Assembly (NCBI GenBank): GCA_973895155.1
Contig: OZ316892.1
Location: 16,926,001 to 16,990,000, forward strand
Direction of reading: 5' to 3'
DNA length: 64,000 nt
DNA from: Marsupella aquatica
Taxonomy: Eukaryota; Marchantiophyta
Part shown: piece by piece, positions 13,216-23,374 of the stretch
How positions within the stretch are numbered: position 1 is the stretch's first letter
Layout: every line of letters starts with the position of its first letter
Notes under the pieces: generated by a model
Databases searched by the model: none
What the model was told of the DNA's origin: nothing
The model's input: only the letters and a program-made list of their open reading frames with translations
Position numbers and translations under genes: made by a program

Positions 13216-15536
13216 GAAAAAATGCTATTGTCACTAACTTGGGTGGTCAATGCACTAGAGTCCGCACCAAAAATTGGTCTGGGGAAATGTGTTGGTGCCT
13301 TTCAGGATTTTTGGAAAATGATCACATTCAAAATTTATATTATGTTGAGTTCACCTCTGGCGGGTATTGTGACCCATCGCAAAGCAAAAACCCCCTTTGG
13401 GTTAAATGTGCTGAAAGTTGGGATGCACACAGAAATTTCTTACCAAAAAACCGGGAAATGGGTTTAAGACATGCTTGAGCTTTTCAAGAACCTCCTGACA
13501 TTTTGTCAACAGCAGATTGAGGCATTTTTATTTTTTGTTCTTTGCCAATATGATATATGTTTTTGGCTTGGTTGGTTGGTGAACTTTGTTGTATCTGTTG
13601 CAAGGTCCCCTATTGTGTCTGGCAATCTACATGTGATGGGATGTTGGCCCCAACCACAGGTGGATGGGTTTTTGTGATTGTTAGTCAACAAATAAAAAAT
13701 GTGATGAGTATGGAGGGGCTACCCTACTGTGCGTGTTGGCTATTACCATTAGGAGATGGATTTTTTGTGAATAGTCTACACAAGAGCTGATTAATATAAT
13801 AGTGAATTTTTCAGTGATTGATATAAAAGTGAAATTTCTAGTGGAAATTTAGTTTTCGCTATTGTATTTACAAATATGCCATGATTTTACAATACTCCTA
13901 ATTAGTTAGAGGACCCCTTGGTTATGTAAGTTTGATGTTATTCAACAATTAATCCGTGGACCCCCATGTTATTTTAGAGGCAGTTATCTAGAAACTGAAT
14001 TTCCAAAATTCTTCCCTCCAAAAAAACTGACATGCAAATCAAAAGACAAAAAGATTGAAGTAAAACTACTCCCAATAACGGTTTTATTTACATTTTGATT
14101 TTATTCAAAACATAAAATTTTCCCAGCAACAATTGTTTATTTGACATTGTTGAGTCAAATCATAATGAAATTTCACGTATAATATGGCATTGGAAAGATC
14201 TTGAAGAGACGGTCCTAATGAGCTTGGCACTGTCACCATTCGATAAGAATAGAATAAGTAATTTGAAAAATAGATTTTACCTCTGATTTCATAATCTCTA
14301 ACGTAATAAAAATCTTTGTTGTACAACCCCTTAAATGTTGACCCCTTCCATGAGAATGAACCTAAAATTGACAGATTTTATTGAGTAGTAAGGAGATTAT
14401 GAACTTTAGAATTTCTTTAGCTTTTTAATGAACTTAACATTGATAGGCAAGTGACAGGGTTTACGGATTATTACATTCTTTTTTATGGTATGGCGTCCCA
14501 GTTTTTACAGCAAAGTTGCCACAAACACCAACGCATAAGTTAATTCTATCCAAAAGCAAGTCTCTTCCTGTTCGCAACGTGCCATGATGATATGGTACGC
14601 TGTGGAGCCAGGAATTTTGGAAACAACCCCTAATGGGGGTCCGTAACTACGTTAGAACACATGAAGAGCTGCATATTGGAATATATTTGAATATGGAGAT
14701 GCAAGAAAAAAGAGTAGATAATTATTTATGGAAGAGTGCATGCACAACGTCCCCTTGGTACTCCTATGTCCATAGAGTCCATGAAAAATGCTATAGAAGC
14801 CAAAGGGTTTCTTAATTACATTCCTTTGGTATTCCTTTCTCCATAGTAGTCAAAGGGTTTCTTATGTTCCTTTGGTGTTCCTTTTTCCATAGTAATCAAA
14901 TGGTTTCTTACGTTACCTTGGTAAATGTTAGAGCAGTTGAAGAGTTTCTTTCTACCCATGCATGGTTATTCCAGAAATTGCTAATTAAACAGGAAACTCT
15001 TATAATCTATTGGAGAACACTGATATATCAATCACAACCCATCCAAAGGTTATTTTCTTTTACCCCCATTTCACCCTTTTTTGGTTTATTTGAAATGTTA
15101 TTTTTCAGTTTTCAATTGTTTTACAGTTACAAAGTCTAACTATTTTTCTTTGACTTGTTTCAAACACACATAGTCTTGTTTGGTACATTTTGCATGATGA
15201 ACAGTTCTTGTTTGTGACCAATATTGTTGATGTGGCTGCACATGCTTCTAGGGATTTTGGAAAGAACTTCCCATGGGGGTCCTACCAAAGACCGAGAGTG
15301 GTTAACTATGGGTCATATTCCGGCCCCTATGGGACATGTGTCAAAGGTGAAATATCTTCCGTCTAGACTGCCCTGAAGTTTCTCTCAAGCAAATGTAAAG
15401 AGCAATCGTTTAGGGTCTAACTACTATATGTCTGTCCCTAGATTGCCACAAAATCCTCCATTTACCAACATGGAGCTTAGCGGGGACCACACAAATCTTT
15501 GTGGTTGACCTTCAACATTGAGAAGGCATTTGGAGC
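13216..15536. other. intergenic with scattered repeat units
   Basis: No gene. Two copies of a unit containing TTGGCC(C/A)CAACCA..GATGG.TTTTTGTGA followed by a GGCTACCCTACTGTG-like block lie around 13637-13790. The same unit recurs at 16.6-17.3 kb. The rest is AT-rich and unremarkable. Confidence 0.45.
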
Positions 15537-15985
15537 TTAAAGTGCCATTGTCCATGACAAAACCTGGATCCACCAGGTTTCACCATTTTTATTGCCTCTG
15601 TCACGAAACTGTGAAGCAAAGTATCACCTTAGAGGGGAGGAATGTGAAAAAGGGAGAAGTCCTGGGCACTTCTCTTTTTACATGGCCAATGGTGGTTAAG
15701 TGACCTAGAAGTGAGATGGGCAACCTGATCAGTTACTGTTGTGTGGATTTTTCTTCTTCTTTGATCCTCTTAGACCACTACTGGAATATAAAAGGAGAAG
15801 TGTCCAAGACTTCTCCCTTTTTTCACATTCCTCTCCTCTAGGGTGAGACATTGCTCCACAATTCTAGAGACATTGCTCCACAATTTCACGAAAAATGTAT
15901 TGAAAATGGTGAAACCTAGTGGATCCAGATTTTGTCATGGATAGTGGTCTTTAATGCGGGTCTGCAACTGTGTATAGGAATTGAG
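15537..15985. repeat. foldback (inverted-repeat) element
   Basis: Left arm about 15537-15690 and right arm about 15796-15985 are reverse complements of each other at roughly 80-85% by eye, around a 105-bp spacer. Shared blocks include TCCATGACAAAA.CTGGATCC, AGGTTTCACCATTTT and GAGGAATGTGAAAAA. The right arm carries an extra tandem copy of AGACATTGCTCCACAATT. The transcript would fold into a long hairpin. No target duplication could be placed with confidence, so it may be an old MITE or foldback element or a local inverted duplication. Confidence 0.7.
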
Positions 15986-15999
15986 CATTTGACTCAGTG

Positions 16000-17340
16000 C
16001 AACTCACTTGGACAATATAACTTTGAGCCTAGCTACACAGTCTGGACAGAAAATACATAGAAACACGGAATGAAATATTTGTAACAAGAAGAAAATAGTG
16101 AATTTGTTTTTTATACTGTGAGGGGGAATTTGGGTGTTAGAGGAGGAGGTGGTATCTGAGACAAAAGGTCAAGTTTGAGAGTTTGCAAAAAAGATGGTAG
16201 ACAGATCACCTAGAGAAAATCATTTGTCCGGAAGGTGTTATTCTAGGAGAGAAGAAGGGCTATGATCCCTTAATTAACACAGCATGTTGTGTCCATTTGG
16301 TTTGCTGCTGATCAGGCATGGGGATCCATGGGGATAAGTGGAGATCAAATAGTAATAACTAGCCAGGGAAAGGGCATCCATGGTGATGCAAAGGGGCTGC
16401 AGATATTTTGGGTTGTTCATGCTTTGGCATCCATGCAATGCAGTGGAAGGAAATGCATGGAGATACTCTATTCAGGCATGGAAATCCAGGGGGATGTACT
16501 ACCACAGGGGGTTGTTCTGTATATTACAAAAAGCTATGTCTAAATTAAAGTGACCCTGATGCCCAAGGCAGGGTCAGATGAGAGTGACAAACAGAGGTGA
16601 TGGGCACATCAACGCCTACCCTACTGTTTTTGGCCTTTCGAGTGTTGGCCACAACCATTAGCTGATGGATTTTTGTGATATAGTTTATGATAAAGCAGTC
16701 TAGACACACAAGAGGCTACCCTATTGAGTTTGGCCATGGACAGGGTTGCTGGCCATCACCAGGCCATGTCCAAAGAGTTCTTTGGTCACAAGAAGACTAA
16801 CCTCAGTCCATACAAAGTCCTAGGTATATTGTATCATACTTGCAATATTTATTACACTGTATACTGCCAAATTTGGCGTAATATTATGGATACCTTGCCC
16901 CCCAGATACATATATACAAAACTAGATCTCACTTCCCTTCCTTCAACACATAGATTTTTGTGATATTCCATGAAATCTGATTACAAACGTGATGGGCAGA
17001 GAACGGGCTACCTTACTGTGTTTGGCCATGGACAGGGGGTGACAGTGATAAGCATTAGCAGCCTTGTCTGTCATCACACACCAAAATGTGGTAATATAAG
17101 GTGTGCACTCATTGATTTAAAAAAAATAACCAAGTTTATCATGGTATGGAGGGATGTCATACACCTTATATGTCCTATTTTGATGTGCAGTTAGCGGGAC
17201 CCCATTGGCGGATGTCATTTGTAGAAAAGCAGCAAGGGAGGGGCGACATGATCTTGTTCGGGCATGGACATGTGATATTTGTAGCCTCATTTTTTTATTC
17301 AAGATGTGTGCCTGCCACTTCCTACCAATTTCTCCTTGTG
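16000..17340. repeat. dispersed/tandem degenerate repeat, about 90-bp motif
   Basis: Four degenerate copies, between about 16630 and 17300, of a motif combining GGATTTTTGTGATAT with GGCTACC(C/T)TA(C/T)TG.GTTTGGCC(A)TG. The same motif is present around 13.6-13.8 kb. No coding potential. Origin unknown. Confidence 0.5.
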
Positions 17341-20201
17341 TGAGAGGACAAATGGCGAGATATATTAATCTTCCTTATATCTAGGAAAACCTAAAGTTAA
17401 ATCTTGACCTGTCAAAAATTTAGGACCAAAAGTACCTCCCATGATTTTCCTCTAGCTCTAGTGTACACTATTCTCAGAAATGAAAAGGCTCTCGGTGATC
17501 ATAGTTAGGTACTGGCATATATATATGTGACTATTTTGCCTTGGATTGTAGATTGTATCAAAAGAAGTCGTATTTTTAAGATTTTTCTATGGACCCCTCA
17601 TGGAAAAAGAAACAGGGAAGGACCACTACGCCCTGAATGGACCATTTTCAGATACTGTTTTAAATTCAAATAGAATCTTTCTTTTGTATATATAAATGGT
17701 CAAACTTTTGGATCTCAAAATACATATCAAAGTGCCAAAAAGCAAAAACTCCAAGCCAGGAGACAGGGTCCCAAAGGCAATGCAACCCAATAAAGGGAAG
17801 GAAACAGAAGAGGGAAGGTCCCCAAGAAGACCAAAGAGGACCAACAAGGCAAGGAGTCCCCCACTACAAGCAAGGGAGACTACAAAAAGCTAGCATGGAT
17901 CCAAAGGAGCAAAGATGACAGAAACCATATTGTGTGGAAAACTGAAAAGCTTGGTAGAATTCCAGAGTAAACTGCATAGGAAGGTCACGAAGTGGAATCT
18001 GTCTAGAGGTCCTAAAGCTAACAGCCTCTGCCCTACGGAGTATAGTGAAAGTCTGAGCCCTCTAAAGAGCCATGGACACCGTCACCCTCTGTCTAAAGAA
18101 GGCGACAAGGACAGATGCAGGGCAAAAAGGCCTCCACTCAATACAGTAAGCCGCACAAGCCCAGAGAAACTGGTCAAAGGTGGGGTGGAGAACACAAAAA
18201 GTTGTAGAGTCTGTCCAGGCATAATTTTCCCCTCAAGAATCTTTCCATTGTTATACTTGGTTGGCCCTTTTTAGTCAAGTAGAGTAGTTTTCTTCTCGTT
18301 TCAATAAAAACACTATGGTAGTCTCTCTCCCAAATCAAGCACCTTACTCCTGTCTCCTACTCCTAGTGAAACCCCTCCTCTGCCTTTTTCATTTCTAAAT
18401 ACAAATAAAACAGTGGCACTATTGTAAATTCAAACATCTTAAATGACAATGTACTTAAAAGCCATTCTCTTTATACCTTCTTGATCTGTCTCTTTGCAAT
18501 TTTTGGTGTGCTACGGAGAAGAACGCACAGTCCACATTTGGACAGGGCGTTATAAAACTCTCCTTTACTTTTGCTATAAACACTAGAAATAAACAATGTT
18601 TTGGGAATTTAAGTGTATTAGCCCCCTGTTACGAGGGCAGTATTGGCTATATAATAGTCCCTCAAAAGTCCAGCTCAAGCTTATCTGTATTATTTATTAT
18701 GGCCCAGGATGCCCTGTTGCCAAGGTGTTACTATCTACTTTATGGCCTTCAAGATTGTTCCCATTCTAGTTTTGGGTGCATTTGTGGAGAAGGACACCTA
18801 GTCCAGACTTGGATCGGGGCATCATGCAACTTGAGTTCTCCTTTACTTCTACTAAAAAAGACTGAAGATAGAAAATCTCCAAGGCCTTTAAGCCCCCCTT
18901 TGAGTATATTAACACCCTGTTATAATCCCTCAGCGATCAAAACAAACCCCTCATTTTCTATGTTGGGTGCTCAAAGAGTGACCACCAATTTTTCTTACTT
19001 TTGAGCCTCTTGTTCAAAGGGCTTTGGAATGAGGGTTAGTGCAAAAGCTGGTTGATTTATGTAGCACTAACTTATAACCAATATTTCTTAGTGTAAAGTC
19101 TTTTTGTGCAAAGGAGTTTGGTGAACCCCACTTTGGAATGAGGGTTTGTTCAGAAGCTGTTCAATTTATGAAGCATAAACTTATTATCTAACTAGCCTCA
19201 ATGAAAATTATTACCATTTACTAAGTTTGTCCAGATGACTAATGTTAGGCAAACTCTGCACTTATGTGCACATGCGCAACTTACTTAGCATCTGGAATCT
19301 CTGGATGATGGGTTTAGGGATTATGGACAGCATTAAATGGGGGGACTCAATGGAAAACAATAAAGCAATTGCACACGAAGATGTTATAATATACAAAGTA
19401 TTATATCATTCCATATCATGATAAACCCAGTTATTCACTTTAAATCAGTTATAGTATATTATAACATTTTGATTTGCAATAACCTGGAAGCAACACTAAA
19501 GGAAGGATGGGTTTTGGGACTACGAGCAGGAGGCGGGACCCAAGGACCCAATGGACAACAATAAATGACAAGGAGTTTACAGGAACACTCGTCCAGAATT
19601 CTTAGAGCCTCTTTTCACGATAAATATCCACATGCTGAAAAGCCAAACACTGAAAAAGTAGAAAAGGGATCCAGATCGATCGACTTTTGGACCTGTAGCC
19701 TAGTCTCTCGCTCCCTTACCTGAGGGTTTTCAGTGTAGGATTGCTTTTTTCAAGAGGCTATGATCGTGCAGTATGGACCGAGGTGAAGCATCGTAAAGGC
19801 GAGGTACAACCATAGCTTAGCGCGGGTAAGGACAGATCAAGTGCACTTGATTTCAGAAAGGGTCGCCAGCTACATTGACGAATCAATCCGTCACAATAAT
19901 GATGCATCGTCCTCTTCTTTCTGAAAAAATACGTGTGAAAAATACAGAGCGAAAAAGGCGGAAGAAGAATTATTTAATGGAAGACAAAACAACGAGAAAG
20001 AGAGGGAGCGTTGGAAGTGAAGGGACCTGCCCTTTGCATTCGTTCTCCTGCGCACATTCTCTCTTTGATTTGTGCGATATGTGTCGACTCCCGTCAATGT
20101 ATTGCACAATGCATACAGCAGTTGCTGTTGACTTGCGCGCTAGTGACACACCGGTCGAGCATGTCCCTGGCAGGTCTTTGGAGTAAGGTGTGGATTGTTA
20201 T
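17341..20201. other. intergenic; contains a dispersed repeat at about 18990-19650
   Basis: No gene recognised. The frame at 17915-18274 has no family motif. The segment around 18990-19650 resembles 42170-42680 (shared blocks such as GCAAAGG..TTTGGTGAA(C/T)CCCACTTTGG, ATGAAGC(A/T)T and CCCAA..GG.A.CAATAAAT), so both are copies of one unclassified repeat family. Near 19875-20186 an open frame of 103 codons is basic but matches nothing I know. Confidence 0.45.
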
Positions 20202-20637
20202 GGACTCTCGCCTGTGCTTGATTCCGAATGATCTGGCCTTCTTCCACCCAGTGTTTTGCTACAGTGTTTGTCCTCCAGTTTAATTGCCTTCAGGTGTTAA
20301 AATTTTCTTTTGGACTCTCGCCTGTGCTTGATTCCGAATGATCTGGCCTTCTTCCACCCAGTGTGTTGCTAGTGTTTGTCCTCCAGTTAATTGCCTTCAG
20401 GTGTTAAAATTTTCTTTTGGACTCTCGCCTGTGCTTGATTCCGAATGATCTGGCCTTCTTCCACCCAGTGTTTTGCTACAGTGTTTGTCCTCCAGTTAAT
20501 TGCCTTCAGGTGTTAAAATTTTCTTTTGGACTCTCGCCTGTGCTTGATTCCGAATGATCTGGCCTTCTTCCACCCAGTGTTTTGCTACAGTATTTGTCCT
20601 CCAGTTAATTGCCTTCAGGTGTTAAAAATTTTCTTTT
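20202..20637 (+). repeat. four-copy 107-110-bp tandem repeat upstream of GT34
   Basis: Units start at 20202, 20312, 20419 and 20528, each with GGACTCTCGCCTGTGCTTGA at the front and TTGCCTTCAGGTGTTAAAA near the end. The copies are nearly identical, differing by a few bases and 1-3 nt indels, so the expansion is recent. It ends 615 bp before the GT34 start codon and therefore lies in its promoter or leader. Each unit holds a short frame beginning DSRLCLIPNDLAFFHP, which stops at the unit end and is probably not translated. Confidence 0.93.
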
Positions 20638-21252
20638 GCGGTCAGTGTACGCCTACTTTGTGGATGCTTGTCATATTTAGATCTCCCTGGGCAATGTCAG
20701 TTCTGACTGCGAAATGCATTGAGGAAAGCCACTCAAATCAACTACTCTGTCCCTTCCGTCAGATTCAGTTGCCACTGTTTCGGTTGGTCGGGAGGAGAGA
20801 GCCATGGAGTTGTGAGCTGAATCTGGATAGACAACGTCGGGGATCTTCGGCTTCGGGAAATTGACGTTGGAAATATTTTCCAAGATCGAAATCTACGGAC
20901 TTGTTCGCAGAATTTGACTGAGATTATCTATGATTTGGTGTGGGTTTATTTGATTAAGACCAGAGTGGAAGGTTCAGATTTTTCGGTTGTTCAACATTCC
21001 TTTCCGCAGCATCAGTAGTAATCGTGCATTGTAAGAGGTGTGTGTGTGTTCCAAGTGAATTTGATGCCTTTCTCATCGCGGCGGTGATAGTTGTTAAAAA
21101 TAATGAGTACCGGTGGAGCTAAAACGATGCTCCAGGGAGTTAACAGCTTGTGTCAGTCTAGAGACCTCAACTGGTGTGGAACCACAAGTATGGTGGTGGG
21201 CGCCAGCTAGCAACCGGTGCCTGAGTTTGGAGGACTAGTTTCGGTATTTAGT
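20638..21252 (+). promoter_or_regulatory. probable leader/promoter of the GT34 gene
   Basis: The 615 bp between the tandem repeat and the GT34 start. No reliable TATA box is visible. A GTGTGTGTGT run is near 21040 and several out-of-frame ATGs occur, so the mature leader may be spliced. Confidence 0.35.
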
Positions 21253-23070
21253 ATGGGAGTCTTTGTGGTAAGGGTGCGTGGTATCAACGAGTGGGTCATC
21301 TCGCATCATCAAAGAGTTTTAGTATTGGCATTGTTGCAGTGCCTCTTTTTTTCCAATCTCATCAATACTATCAGTGCAACGAGATACCATGTCGATTTGG
21401 TGGCAGAGCTACACAAATCAATGGCCCGATATCAACAACTGCGAGCATTGGAGAACACCGAGCGTGATATAATGCAAGTTGATGAGGAAATGATGAAGGA
21501 GAAGGTAATCGACGAGCTGAGGTTAACAGAAGTTGTTCAGCGACAACAGGTGGTCGGCTTAGAGAAGGATCTGGGGCCGGAGTCGAAGAAGGTTGATGAG
21601 CTCCAGAGTCCCACTGGACGAAATTCAGATGAAAACGCCCATCATCGTCAACAGGCGGGATTAGAGAACCCGGCGGGGCACGAGTTCAATAAGCTTGATG
21701 ACCTTATTCATATGGTAAAGAGTTCAAAGTTTGGTCAACAGCAACAGCAACAGCGGGAGTTGGAGACCGACATCGAGCATGAGTTGAAGAAGATTGAGAG
21801 GTCCACTTCAGAATATTCAAATGGTGCCCCAGACCTCGATCAGCACCGACAGGGCAGATCAGTAAAACAAGAAATGCAACATTCGAGGAATGTGGGCCAG
21901 ACGGAGGAGCCCTCTGATGAAATTCCAAGAGACAACCCGGAATTTGATCGAGAGCGGAAAAGGGGTTTGAAGGACGGAGCCAAAGAGGGAAACAGTGAGG
22001 ATTTAGAGCCTTTCGAATTCCCTGACCCTTACCTGCTTGGTCCCACTATCCAAGACTGGGATGAACAGCGTAGCAGCTGGCTGGAGCAAAACCCCCACAT
22101 GAAATCAACACTCAACAAGCCTCGTGTTCTTATTGTCACAGGATCCCAGCCAGAACCCTGCCTCAGCCCTGTTGGAGACAATTTTCACATGAAGTCTTGC
22201 AAGTTGAAGATAGATTATGCACGCATGCATGGCTTTGAATTTTACTACAATCTGGTTTGGCTGGATCCTCTATTTGGAGGGTGGTGGGTCAAGCTTCCAA
22301 CGCTTCGCAAGCTGATGTTAACCCATCCGGAGATAGAATGGTTCTTCTGGGTTGACAGTGACGCAGTCTTTACAGACATGCTTTTCGAGCCCCCCTTCCA
22401 CACATATGAGGGCTACAATATGGTCATGTGGGGCTGGGAGTATGGACTTTTGACCAGCAAGAGCTGGGTAGCTTTCAATGCTGGTGTCTTCTTGATACGG
22501 AACTGTCAATGGAGCCTTGACCTTATTGACAAGTGGTCGCCAATGGGACCCAAAGGTCCAGTCAGAGATGAGTATGGCAAGATTTTTACATCTTTTCTCT
22601 CGTTTAGAAAGGAGAATTTTTCATCTGATGATCAGTCTGCTCTCGCTTATCTCATAATCACTGATGAGGCCGTGAGGTCGAAGGTCAAATTGGTTGAATC
22701 CGATACTTACACAATGAGCGGTTTTTGGATTGAAGTCGTGGAAACGTATGAGGACTGTTCAGAGAAGTATCATCCAGGATTGGGGGATAAGAGGTGGCCC
22801 TGGATCACGCATTTCACAGGCTGTGGGTTTTGTGCTGGTGGCGACAATCCTGACTATGCCTATGAGAGGTGCATGGAGAGCTTTGGCAGAGCTTATAACT
22901 TTGCTGACAATCAAGTCCTGGCTTACATGGGCTTTCAACACAAGAATCTGTCGTCAGAAGTTGTTCTTCCCACCAGACATGAAACAGATCGGCCAATCGA
23001 GTTTGTGGGTGTGAATCCGTGGGCGGAGAGGATCGCTCAAGTAGCTGCAGCAGCAGAAGGAGCGTCTTGA
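21253..23070 (+). CDS. GT34 family glycosyltransferase (xyloglucan xylosyltransferase / galactomannan galactosyltransferase type)
   Basis: Golgi type II membrane glycosyltransferase of CAZy family GT34, acting in hemicellulose side-chain synthesis. Single exon, 605 residues from the ATG at 21253; the open frame extends 12 codons upstream without an ATG. A short N-terminal tail is followed by a membrane anchor (about residues 21-40, RVLVLALLQCLFFSNLI). A long, charged, coiled-coil-like stem (about 40-285) includes a six-Gln run. The catalytic domain starts at about residue 290 with PRVLIVTGSQPEPC. It contains the metal and nucleotide-sugar motif WVDSDAVFTDM (DSD at 368-370), GWWVKLP before it, DDQSA at 459-461 and a C-terminal HFTGCGFC. 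Typical members are about 450 residues; the extra length is stem. Whether the donor is UDP-xylose or UDP-galactose cannot be decided from motifs alone. Confidence 0.95.
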   Translation: MGVFVVRVRGINEWVISHHQRVLVLALLQCLFFSNLINTISATRYHVDLVAELHKSMARYQQLRALENTERDIMQVDEEMMKEKVIDELRLTEVVQRQQVVGLEKDLGPESKKVDELQSPTGRNSDENAHHRQQAGLENPAGHEFNKLDDLIHMVKSSKFGQQQQQQRELETDIEHELKKIERSTSEYSNGAPDLDQHRQGRSVKQEMQHSRNVGQTEEPSDEIPRDNPEFDRERKRGLKDGAKEGNSEDLEPFEFPDPYLLGPTIQDWDEQRSSWLEQNPHMKSTLNKPRVLIVTGSQPEPCLSPVGDNFHMKSCKLKIDYARMHGFEFYYNLVWLDPLFGGWWVKLPTLRKLMLTHPEIEWFFWVDSDAVFTDMLFEPPFHTYEGYNMVMWGWEYGLLTSKSWVAFNAGVFLIRNCQWSLDLIDKWSPMGPKGPVRDEYGKIFTSFLSFRKENFSSDDQSALAYLIITDEAVRSKVKLVESDTYTMSGFWIEVVETYEDCSEKYHPGLGDKRWPWITHFTGCGFCAGGDNPDYAYERCMESFGRAYNFADNQVLAYMGFQHKNLSSEVVLPTRHETDRPIEFVGVNPWAERIAQVAAAAEGAS

Positions 23071-23374
23071 TGATCACGGCTGACAAAATTAAAGCTATCC
23101 AGTAAACTCATTTGCATGGATATCAATCGGGCGTACATCGAATTATTCGTCCTTCGAATTACATCCTTGTAGCTAGCATGATATTGGAAGTTGTGAGTCT
23201 CCCCGGAAGTCAAGCATTGATCCATATTGTCTCAGATCTCTAAACAAGGGAGAGGTATCCTTTAAGGACATTTATTATTTTCAGCGATGGGAATTTCCTC
23301 CCATGCAATAAATGCAATGCCTAAAATTTGTACAAAACTGTTCCCAAATTAGATGGGCATTATGAAGTAACAAT
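23071..23374. other. convergent 3' intergenic region
   Basis: A gap of 304 bp between the stop of GT34 (+) and the stop of the O-fucosyltransferase gene (-). Both 3' UTRs must fit here, so the transcripts probably overlap at their 3' ends. Confidence 0.5.

Noticed and set aside
19875-20186. 103-codon basic frame
   Set aside because: No family motif, runs into the tandem repeat, and has no splice or promoter context.
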